Origin: Actinomycetes bacterium
Lineage (GTDB): Bacteria > Actinomycetota > Actinomycetes > Propionibacteriales > Propionibacteriaceae
Direction: 5' to 3'
Assembly (NCBI GenBank): GCA_023392635.1
Contig: JAEVYS010000044.1
Coordinates: 1 to 38,038 of the forward strand
Length of the DNA: 38,038 nucleotides
Made by a program: the position numbers and the translations under genes. Each line of letters opens with the position of its first letter. Within the stretch, counting starts at the first letter, position 1. Positions 32,256 to 38,038 of the stretch are shown here, in pieces. Below the pieces are notes generated by a model, which was not told where the DNA came from, ran no database searches, and was given only the letters and a program-made list of their open reading frames with translations.

Positions 32256-33083
32256 ATGGCGAGCCGCTTCCGCAACACCTCGCCGGTCGAGGTCGGCGTG
32301 AACTACCTGGTGCTGCTCGGCTTCGCCGTGGTCTCGCTCTGGCCGATCGGCACGATCCTTGTCCAGGCCCTGGGACCGGCCAGTCCCGAAGCCGCCGCGG
32401 CCGGGGGCGTGCACGTCGAGAACTTCGTCGAGGCGTGGGACCAGGGCCAGTTCTCCACCTACATGCTCAACTCGGTGCTCGTCTCCGTGACCGTCGTGCT
32501 CGTCTCCGTCGTCGTGTCGGTGCTCGCCGGCTACTCGTTCGGAACCATGACCTTCCGCGGCTCGACCTGGCTGTTCTACCTCTTCCTCTTCGGGATGATG
32601 GTGCCGGCGGAGGCGATCGTGGTGCCGTTGTTCTTCGACCTGCGCCAGCTGCACCTGGTGAACACCCTCGTCGCCGTCGCCGGCCCGCAGGTGGCCCAGT
32701 CGATCGCGTTCGGGACGTACTGGATGCGCACCTCCTTCCGGGCGGGCGACCGTGCGATCACCGAGGCGGCGATCGTCGACGGCGCCGCACCACGACAGGT
32801 GCTCTGGCGGGTCCAGGCCCCGATCGCGCGTCCGGCGATCCTGACGCTGGTGGTGCTGATCTTCATGTGGACGTGGAACGAGTTCCTGATTCCCCTCGTG
32901 ATGTCGCCCACGGGCACGCTGCGGACCGCGCCGCTGGGGCTGGCGTTCTTCCAGGGCCAGCACGTCACGAACTACGCCCTGATGGGAGCCGCGGCGGTCA
33001 TGGTGGCCGCTCCGGTGGTGATCCTCTACCTTTTCGCACAGCGCTACTTCATCGCCGGGATGACCGAGGGCGCCGTGAAATGA
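32256..33083 (+). CDS. CUT1 sugar ABC transporter permease, MalG type
   Basis: A 275-residue permease with six helices. The EAA loop is ITEAAIVDGAAPRQV with an APIARP end, a slightly divergent form. I start it at ATG 32256, directly after the TGA of the other permease; GCGGAGGA in the end of that gene serves as its RBS. An oxidoreductase gene follows after seven bases. Confidence 0.93.
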   Translation: MASRFRNTSPVEVGVNYLVLLGFAVVSLWPIGTILVQALGPASPEAAAAGGVHVENFVEAWDQGQFSTYMLNSVLVSVTVVLVSVVVSVLAGYSFGTMTFRGSTWLFYLFLFGMMVPAEAIVVPLFFDLRQLHLVNTLVAVAGPQVAQSIAFGTYWMRTSFRAGDRAITEAAIVDGAAPRQVLWRVQAPIARPAILTLVVLIFMWTWNEFLIPLVMSPTGTLRTAPLGLAFFQGQHVTNYALMGAAAVMVAAPVVILYLFAQRYFIAGMTEGAVK

Positions 33084-33090
33084 GGACCGC

Positions 33091-34095
33091 ATGAGCCAGC
33101 CACTCCGCATCGGGATCCTCGGCGCCGCCCGCATCGCCGGCCGTGCCGTCGTCGAACCGGCCCGGACCGTGGGCGCCGAGGTGGTCGCGGTGGCCGCCCG
33201 CGACCCGGAGCGCGCCCGCGCGTACGCCGCCGAGCACGGCATCGCCAGGTCCTACGGCAGCTACGCGGAGCTGCTGGCCGACACCGACGTCGAGGTGGTC
33301 TACAACCCGTCGCCCAACGGCGACCACGTGCGGTGGACGCTGGCCGCACTGCGCGCCGGCAAGCACGTCCTGTCCGAGAAGCCGTTCGCCAGCAATGCCG
33401 CGGAGGCGCGACTCGTGGCCGACGAGCCGAACCCGTCCGGGCTGGTCGTCTTCGAGGGCTTCCACCACCACTACCACCCCACGTACCAGAGGCTCCTGCA
33501 GCTGGTGGCCGAGGGTGCCGTCGGCGAGGTGACACGACTCGACGTCCACATGAAGTTCGACTGCACGGACGTGGGTGACATCCGGTGGTCCTGGCCCCTG
33601 GCCGGAGGGTCGCTGATGGACCTGGGCTGCTACACCCTGCACGTGGCCCGCGACGTGGCCGCGGCGCTGGGGGGCAGCTTCCGCCCGGTGTCCGCACGCA
33701 CGACGTCCCACCCCGGCGTCGACCCGCGGGTGGACGCCACGGCCCGGGTGGAGGGCGTCCTGCCGAACGGGGCAGTCGCCGTGCTGGAGTCCAGCCTGGA
33801 GGGGCCCGAGGACTACTCCGTGCTCGTCACCGGCACCCGGGGCACGGTCCGGCAGCCGAACTTCATCAACCTCGCCGCCGACGACCGGCTCCTGCTCACC
33901 GTGGACGGTGTCGAGACCACCGAACACCACGGGACGACGTCCACGTACACCCACCAGCTGCGCGTGCTGGAATCGGCGATCCGTACCGGAGCACCGTTCC
34001 CCACGGACCTCGACAACGCGATCGCCAACATGGAGGCGATCGACGAGTGCTACCGGCTCGCCGGACTGCCGCTTCGTCAGCCGGCCCGGGACTGA
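33091..34095 (+). CDS. Gfo/Idh/MocA-family oxidoreductase
   Basis: A 334-residue NAD(P)-dependent enzyme. The Rossmann motif IGILGAARIAG is at residues 7-17, the family EKP motif at 96-98, and the C-terminal beta-sheet domain includes GSLMDLGCYTLH. These enzymes oxidise hydroxyl groups on sugars or inositols, and some work in oxidation-elimination cleavage of glycosides. It is the last clear gene of the kinase-importer operon. A reaction on the imported sugar is likely but not defined. It may act together with the GH4 enzyme, whose chemistry also starts with C3 oxidation. Confidence 0.92.
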   Translation: MSQPLRIGILGAARIAGRAVVEPARTVGAEVVAVAARDPERARAYAAEHGIARSYGSYAELLADTDVEVVYNPSPNGDHVRWTLAALRAGKHVLSEKPFASNAAEARLVADEPNPSGLVVFEGFHHHYHPTYQRLLQLVAEGAVGEVTRLDVHMKFDCTDVGDIRWSWPLAGGSLMDLGCYTLHVARDVAAALGGSFRPVSARTTSHPGVDPRVDATARVEGVLPNGAVAVLESSLEGPEDYSVLVTGTRGTVRQPNFINLAADDRLLLTVDGVETTEHHGTTSTYTHQLRVLESAIRTGAPFPTDLDNAIANMEAIDECYRLAGLPLRQPARD

Positions 34096-34098
34096 GAC

Positions 34099-34132
34099 CG
34101 CGGCAGCCTACGCAACTCTCCACCTTGCCGCG
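34099..34132. terminator. Weak hairpin after the oxidoreductase gene
   Basis: CGCGGCA (34099-34105) can pair with TGCCGCG (34126-34132) across a 20-base loop. It follows the oxidoreductase stop by three bases and could end the operon, but the loop is long and no T run follows. Confidence 0.3.
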
Positions 34133-34188
34133 ACCGGACGGCCGGAAGAGGCTGAAACGCATTCGGCAGGAGGAATGGAGGGGTTCCC

Positions 34189-34872
34189 GTGACGTCGGAT
34201 GCCAGCGGACGTGCGCCCGGATGCGACACGAGCGACATGATCACGATCCACCGCCTGATGCGCCGGCTCTTCGGGGACGCCGCCGATCTCGTGCGCGGAG
34301 TGGCCGACCAGAACCGGCAGCGGGTGCAGGTGATCGCCGACCACATCGCGGAGATCGCGAACGGCCTCCACCTCCACCACCACACCGAGGACACCCTGCT
34401 GTGGGACACGCTCGAGGAGCGCTCGCCCGGCTGCGCCCTGCACGTCGGCCAGATGAAGGCGCAGCACGCGGCGATCGGCGCGCACCTCGACGAGCTGGAG
34501 GCGGTGCTGCCGGCCTGGCGGGCCAGCGCCGCCGCCGGCGATCGTGAGAAGGTGGCCGCGGTCCTCGACCGGGTGCGGGACACGCTCGAACGGCACCTGG
34601 GACAGGAGGAGAAGGACATCCTGCCGGTCGCTTCCGCGTCGATGAGCCAGGCCGAGTGGGACGTCCTGGGCAAGCACGGCATGGAGTCGATCCCGCGCGA
34701 CCGCATGCTGATCCAGCTGGGCATGATGCTGGAGAGCATGCCCGCAGCCGAGCGCAGAGGCTGGCTGCGGGAGCACGTGCCGCTGGTGGGCCGCCTGCTC
34801 TTCCTGCTCGTGGGTCGCCGCCAGTTCGTCAACCACTACCGCCTGGTGTACGGGGCGGCGCCCGCGGCCTGA
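34189..34872 (+). CDS. Hemerythrin-domain protein
   Basis: A 227-residue cytoplasmic four-helix protein. Iron-ligand candidates are His21, the HLHHHTED cluster (residues 61-68), His85, His93 and the later ERHLGQEEKD. Such proteins bind a di-iron centre and sense or handle O2, NO or oxidants. GTG 34189 follows GGAGGGG at five bases. A six-codon ATG frame (34175-34192) ends in a GTGA overlap with it, see rejected items. It stands alone on the plus strand between the sugar operon and a glycosyltransferase. Confidence 0.9.
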   Translation: MTSDASGRAPGCDTSDMITIHRLMRRLFGDAADLVRGVADQNRQRVQVIADHIAEIANGLHLHHHTEDTLLWDTLEERSPGCALHVGQMKAQHAAIGAHLDELEAVLPAWRASAAAGDREKVAAVLDRVRDTLERHLGQEEKDILPVASASMSQAEWDVLGKHGMESIPRDRMLIQLGMMLESMPAAERRGWLREHVPLVGRLLFLLVGRRQFVNHYRLVYGAAPAA

Positions 34873-34910
34873 CCCGCATGGCAGAGGACCGCACGGGGTA
34901 ACGTCACACC

Positions 34911-35939
34911 ATGACTGCCGATCCACTGGTGAGCGTCGTGGTGCCGGTCTACGACGTGGCCCGCCTGCTTCCCCGTTGCCTCGACTCCCTGCTCGCGCAG
35001 AGCTACCGGCCGCTGGAGATCATCGTCGTGGACGACGGCTCCCACGACGACTCCTGGGAGGTCATGCTGCGCTACGCGCAGCTGCATCCCGAGGTCCACG
35101 CCATCCACCAGGAGCACCGCGGCCTCGGCCCTGCGCGCAACGTCGCGATCGCCCAGGCCACCGGGGAGTTCCTGACCATGGCCGACGCCGACGACTGGCT
35201 CGAGCCCGACTTCGTCGCCGACACGGTTCGCATCGCGCAGGAGACCGGGGCGGACGCCGTGATCGGCAACTTCTCCTTCGACACCCTCGGCCTGCGCGTC
35301 GGGTTCCCGTTCCTCCCCCGGAAGGACTCGTTCACCGGTCTCGAGGCGGCCGAACTGTCCATCCACATGCTCCGCATGCCGGCGTTCGCCTGGGCCAAGC
35401 TCTACCGGGCCCACCTGTTCAGTGCGACCGACGAGCCGTTCCCGACGATCTTCTACGAGGATCTCGCGACGACGCCGAGGATCCTCGCGAAGGCGAAGCG
35501 GGTGGCACTGACCCGCAAGGTCTACTACCACTACTGTCTTCGGTCCGACAGCATCACCGGGGCGTTCGGGGCCAAGAACGTCTTCTCCTTCGCCGCGGCG
35601 ATCGACATCCTCCGCCACGACCTGGTGCGGCAGGGCAGGTGGGAGGCCTGGCAGCCCAGCTACCGCAGGCTGCTCCGGCAGGCGTTCTGCATGATGTCGC
35701 TGCAGGTGCTGTTCCAGAAGCACGAGATCCCGTGGCGCGCGCGCCTTCCGCTCCTGACGAGATACGCCCGCCGGCTGGGAGACCTCACCGCCGAACCGAG
35801 CGGGCCACCGCCCGCGGCCCTGCGACTACGCCGAAAGTCGCGACGGCGTACGTCCACCCGTTCGCCGGCCCCGTTTGCCCTGCGCGGAGAGCCGGGCGGC
35901 ACCCCCGGGCCGGGCGGGAGCGAGCTGGCTCACGGCTGA
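34911..35939 (+). CDS. Family 2 glycosyltransferase
   Basis: A 342-residue GT-A fold transferase. SVVVPVYDVARLLPRCLDSLL opens the domain, VVDDGSHDDSW carries the nucleotide-binding Asp pair, and the metal motif is DADD (residues 92-95). It probably transfers a sugar to a cell-wall or surface polymer from a nucleotide donor. There is no membrane helix. After about residue 290 the tail becomes Arg/Pro/Gly-rich and is unlike GT2 domains; its last 114 bases overlap the antisense end of the helicase gene, so the true stop may be as written but the tail is probably not functional sequence. Confidence 0.88.
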   Translation: MTADPLVSVVVPVYDVARLLPRCLDSLLAQSYRPLEIIVVDDGSHDDSWEVMLRYAQLHPEVHAIHQEHRGLGPARNVAIAQATGEFLTMADADDWLEPDFVADTVRIAQETGADAVIGNFSFDTLGLRVGFPFLPRKDSFTGLEAAELSIHMLRMPAFAWAKLYRAHLFSATDEPFPTIFYEDLATTPRILAKAKRVALTRKVYYHYCLRSDSITGAFGAKNVFSFAAAIDILRHDLVRQGRWEAWQPSYRRLLRQAFCMMSLQVLFQKHEIPWRARLPLLTRYARRLGDLTAEPSGPPPAALRLRRKSRRRTSTRSPAPFALRGEPGGTPGPGGSELAHG

Positions 35940-37277
35940 CCGGCGAACGGACGTCGATCCCGTCGCGGCCGGTCGGCGCGGCGCAGCCGGTCGGCCTGCC
36001 GCAGCGGATCGGCCGGCCGCCGCCGACGGCACGTCCTGAGGGGCCACGCGGGCGGCCTGGGCACCGGCGAGCGCGATCACCTGGGCGTCCGTGGCGTTCA
36101 CCGACGACGGCCGGGTCGTGATCTTCGCCGCACGGGCGAGGGTCTGGAAGTCCCTGCGCTGCTCGGGCAGCACGAGAGTGATCACATCGCCCTGCTGGCC
36201 CGCGCGAGCCGTCCGCCCGGAGCGGTGCAGGTAGGCCTTGTGCTCGGCCGGCGGGTCGACGTGCACGACCAGGTCGATGCCGTCGACGTGGATGCCGCGC
36301 GCCGCGATGTCCGTGGCGACCATCACACGGACCTCGCCCGAGGCGAACGCTGCGAGGCCGCGCTCGCGCGCGTTCTGGGAGAGGTTGCCGTGCAGTTCGA
36401 CCGCGGGGATCCCGGTCGCGGTCAACTCCCGGGCGAGCTTCCGCGCCTGGTGCTTGGTGCGCGTGAAGAGCAGGCGCCGCGACGTCCCACCAGCCAGGGT
36501 ACGGACGACCTCGCGCTTGGTACCGGCATCGCCCACCAGGAACACGTGGTGGGTCATCGCCTGGACCGGCGACTCCTCACCGTCCACGCTGTGCACCAGC
36601 GGCCGGTCGAGGAAACGCTTGACGAGCTTGTCGACGCCGCGGTCGAGGGTGGCGGAGAAGAGCAGCCGCTGGCTGCCCGCCGGCGTCGCAGCCAGGATCC
36701 GGGTCACGCCCGGCAGGAACCCGAGGTCGGCCATGTGGTCGGCCTCGTCGAGCACGGTGATCGCGACCGCGCCGAGCCGTACGTGCCCCTGCTGCATCAG
36801 GTCCTCCAGGCGCCCCGGCGTGGCCACCACGATGTCGGTGCCCCTGCGCAGCTGCTGCACCTGGCGGGACTGGTTGACCCCGCCGAAGATCGTCATCACG
36901 TTCAGTCCGGCCACGCGGGCCAGGGGTTCGACGGTGGCGAGGATCTGGTTCGCGAGCTCGCGGGTGGGAGCCAGGATCAGGGCCCGTGGCGCACCGGGCA
37001 GCGTGCGGGGCTCGATCGAGGAGCCGGACGGCACCAGACGGGCGAGGCGAGCCACCAGGGGCAGCACGAACGCCAGCGTCTTGCCCGAGCCGGTGCGCCC
37101 ACGGCCGAGGACGTCGCGGCCGGCGAGGGTGTCGGCGAGCGTGGCCGACTGGATCGGGAAGGGGGTGTCGATGCCCTGGCGGGCGAGCTCGCCCGCCAGG
37201 CGGGAGGGCAGGCCGAGGGACACGAACGACGAAGGGCTGGAATCAGCGTGTGACAAGGAAAGAACTGCTTTCTGCAA
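35826..37277 (-). CDS. DEAD-box RNA helicase
   Basis: A 483-residue helicase core with all motifs. Q motif near 40-43, motif I GRTGSGKT (60-67), Ia PTRELA, motif II DEAD (177-180), motif III SAT (208-210), IV-V VMVATDIAARGI, and motif VI HRSGRTARAG (351-360). The basic Ala/Pro/Arg tail probably binds RNA. It unwinds structured RNA, a cold-response job in many bacteria, and it is divergent from a cold-shock gene. The start is uncertain: the only in-frame candidates are TTG 37277 and TTG 37256, neither with a good RBS. The 3' end overlaps the glycosyltransferase gene. Confidence 0.92.
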   Translation of the reverse strand: MQKAVLSLSHADSSPSSFVSLGLPSRLAGELARQGIDTPFPIQSATLADTLAGRDVLGRGRTGSGKTLAFVLPLVARLARLVPSGSSIEPRTLPGAPRALILAPTRELANQILATVEPLARVAGLNVMTIFGGVNQSRQVQQLRRGTDIVVATPGRLEDLMQQGHVRLGAVAITVLDEADHMADLGFLPGVTRILAATPAGSQRLLFSATLDRGVDKLVKRFLDRPLVHSVDGEESPVQAMTHHVFLVGDAGTKREVVRTLAGGTSRRLLFTRTKHQARKLARELTATGIPAVELHGNLSQNARERGLAAFASGEVRVMVATDIAARGIHVDGIDLVVHVDPPAEHKAYLHRSGRTARAGQQGDVITLVLPEQRRDFQTLARAAKITTRPSSVNATDAQVIALAGAQAARVAPQDVPSAAAGRSAAAGRPAAPRRPAATGSTSVRRSAVSQLAPARPGGAARLSAQGKRGRRTGGRTPSRLSA

Positions 37278-37364
37278 AGGAATCGGGTCACCACGGTCGG
37301 AATCCGCTCGCGTCTGGGGCGGCTGGGGCCGCCGCGCGGTGCGCCGAATGCCTGCGGTGCCGTG

Positions 37365-37411
37365 GTGCGATACTGGGCGCGACGACCGCGCCTCGTGTTC
37401 CAGTATCGCAC
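37365..37411. repeat. 12-base perfect inverted repeat with a nested hairpin
   Basis: GTGCGATACTGG (37365-37376) and CCAGTATCGCAC (37400-37411) are exact reverse complements, 23 bases apart. Inside, GGCGCG (37376-37381) pairs with CGCGCC (37387-37392). Each arm contains TGCGATACT, an extended -10-like sequence (TGnGATACT) pointing outward on its own strand, so mirror-image promoters or an operator-RNA element are possible. Confidence 0.6.
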
Positions 37412-37452
37412 AGGGTCGGGCGAGCCCAGGAATCCGCCCCGCGGCGTCCGGC

Positions 37453-37461
37453 TGCTAGGGT
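37453..37461 (+). promoter_or_regulatory. Extended -10 candidate for the cold-shock gene
   Basis: TGCTAGGGT fits the actinobacterial TGnTAnnnT pattern. Transcription would start near 37468 and give a leader of about 300 bases before ATG 37771. No convincing -35 is visible. Confidence 0.35.
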
Positions 37462-37700
37462 GGTACCGCACCGCCGGTGCCCGCTGTTCTTTCGCGCAGG
37501 TTTCCCAGTCCTCCTGACCGGGTACCAGCCACGGGTCAAAAGACTGTTGTCATCCCTGCTCAACCCGCCGCCTGACCCAGGCCCTGGCCCTGAGCACCCG
37601 CTGGACGAAAGAACGCCATTCCTCTCGCTGCACCCCGCACCCCATCGAGCGCCGACGGCTCCCTGCCGTTGCCCCTCCGGGTGCCCACCTCCCACAGACC

Positions 37701-37723
37701 CCGTTCCGGCGCCGCCGGAACGG
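37701..37723 (+). promoter_or_regulatory. Stable hairpin in the cold-shock leader
   Basis: CCGTTCCGG (37701-37709) and CCGGAACGG (37715-37723) form a perfect 9-base stem with a 5-base loop, 47 bases before the start codon. In the mRNA leader it could act as a temperature-responsive or stability element; no T run follows, so a terminator is less likely. Confidence 0.5.
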
Positions 37724-37770
37724 TTACATGGATCGCACCGGCGATCCGAGAACAAAGAAGGAAGAACGAC

Positions 37771-37974
37771 ATGGCCACTGGCACTGTCAAATGGTTCAAC
37801 TCGGACAAGGGCTTCGGCTTCATCGCTCCGTCCGACGGCTCGGCTGACGTGTTCGCCCACTTCAGCGCGATCGTCGGCAGCGGGCGTCGCGACCTCTACG
37901 AGGGCCAGAACGTCGAGTTCGACACCGAGCGCGGCCCCAAGGGCCTCCAGGCGACCAACATCCGGGGCCTTTGA
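37771..37974 (+). CDS. cspA: Cold-shock protein (CspA family)
   Basis: A 67-residue single-domain OB-fold protein that binds single-stranded RNA/DNA. RNP1 KGFGFI is at residues 13-18 and RNP2 VFAHF at 27-31. MATGTVKWFN is the standard start. AAGGAAG lies upstream of ATG 37771. Length is normal. An open frame continues to the left but is only leader. It is divergent from a DEAD-box helicase, which suits a shared role in melting structured RNA. The gene symbol is by family, not by orthology. Confidence 0.97.
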   Translation: MATGTVKWFNSDKGFGFIAPSDGSADVFAHFSAIVGSGRRDLYEGQNVEFDTERGPKGLQATNIRGL

Positions 37975-38026
37975 CCCGAACCTGCACGGCGTCGGCTGAG
38001 GTCTCCTCGGTCACGTCACGAGAAGG

Positions 38027-38038
38027 CCCCCCCCCCCC
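38027..38038. other. Poly-C run at the right edge
   Basis: Twelve C residues end the window after the 3' side of the cold-shock gene, mirroring the left end. Confidence 0.6.

Larger units (their letters stand above)
37278..37770. other. Structured divergent intergenic region, helicase/cold-shock
   Basis: This 493-base gap holds no gene I can support. It contains the long inverted repeat at 37365-37411, a -10-like hexamer at 37453-37461, and a second hairpin at 37701-37723. It most likely contains both promoters and a long 5' leader for the cold-shock mRNA. Confidence 0.6.

Noticed and set aside
34175..34192. Five-residue ATG leader frame (MEGFP) ending in a GTGA overlap with the hemerythrin start
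   Set aside because: Its AGGAGG lies only one base before the ATG, too close for efficient initiation, and the GGAGGGG inside it serves the GTG at 34189 at normal spacing. Chance is the simpler reading.
1..38038. Search by eye for CRISPR repeats, tRNA/rRNA genes, transposases, integrases and attachment sites
   Set aside because: Gene-free gaps are short except 37278-37770, and none shows spaced repeats, a cloverleaf pattern, or mobile-element genes.

Overview
The window is GC-rich DNA (roughly 70 % by eye) with many GTG starts, 1-4 base stop/start overlaps, SD-less starts close behind -10-like hexamers, and CUT1 sugar importers without their own ATPase. This points to a high-GC actinobacterium; I cannot name the genus from sequence alone. 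I see no phage, transposon, CRISPR or RNA gene. Runs of C close both ends, so the window probably equals a whole contig whose ends may be assembly breaks.

Bases 1-19900 form one carbohydrate locus. A CUT1 ABC importer operon (3212 to 35, minus) lies beside a minus-strand operon of a mutarotase-like protein, an enolase-superfamily sugar-acid dehydratase-like enzyme and an SDR dehydrogenase (6206 to 3329). Divergent from the latter is a tightly overlapping plus-strand operon of four cytoplasmic glycosidase-type proteins: GH38 alpha-mannosidase, an (alpha/alpha)6-barrel hydrolase, GH36 alpha-galactosidase and GH2 beta-galactosidase (6307-15399). A ROK-family repressor (16657 to 15404) is divergent from a beta-propeller protein of unknown function (16738-17970). 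A FAH-family hydrolase and an MDR sugar dehydrogenase follow (19847 to 17963). Four intergenic regions, serving six transcription units, carry a shared TTAGTC/GACTAA box. I read this as a regulon of the local ROK repressor. The logic would be: import a galactose/mannose-containing oligosaccharide, trim it inside the cell, and oxidise a released sugar through a non-phosphorylative sugar-acid route.

Bases 19900-26650 hold a CDF metal exporter, an OmpR-type two-component system, a secreted lactonase-like beta-propeller protein, a tetratricopeptide-like protein with an actinobacterial regulator C-terminus, and a small cupin/SnoaL-like pair. TTACGA-type direct repeats with 11-base spacing lie at the CDF/response-regulator promoter and upstream of the propeller gene, suggesting that the response regulator controls both.

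Bases 26677-34095 are a second sugar locus. A DeoR repressor and a GH4 glycosidase are divergent from a PfkB kinase, a complete CUT1 importer (lipoprotein plus two permeases) and a Gfo/Idh/MocA oxidoreductase. No PTS components are present, so the GH4-kinase-ABC combination is unusual.

Bases 34189-38038 carry a hemerythrin protein, a GT2 glycosyltransferase whose end overlaps antisense with the end of a DEAD-box RNA helicase, and, divergent from the helicase, a cold-shock protein. The 493-base gap between helicase and cold-shock gene contains two strong inverted repeats, the most structured non-coding stretch of the window.
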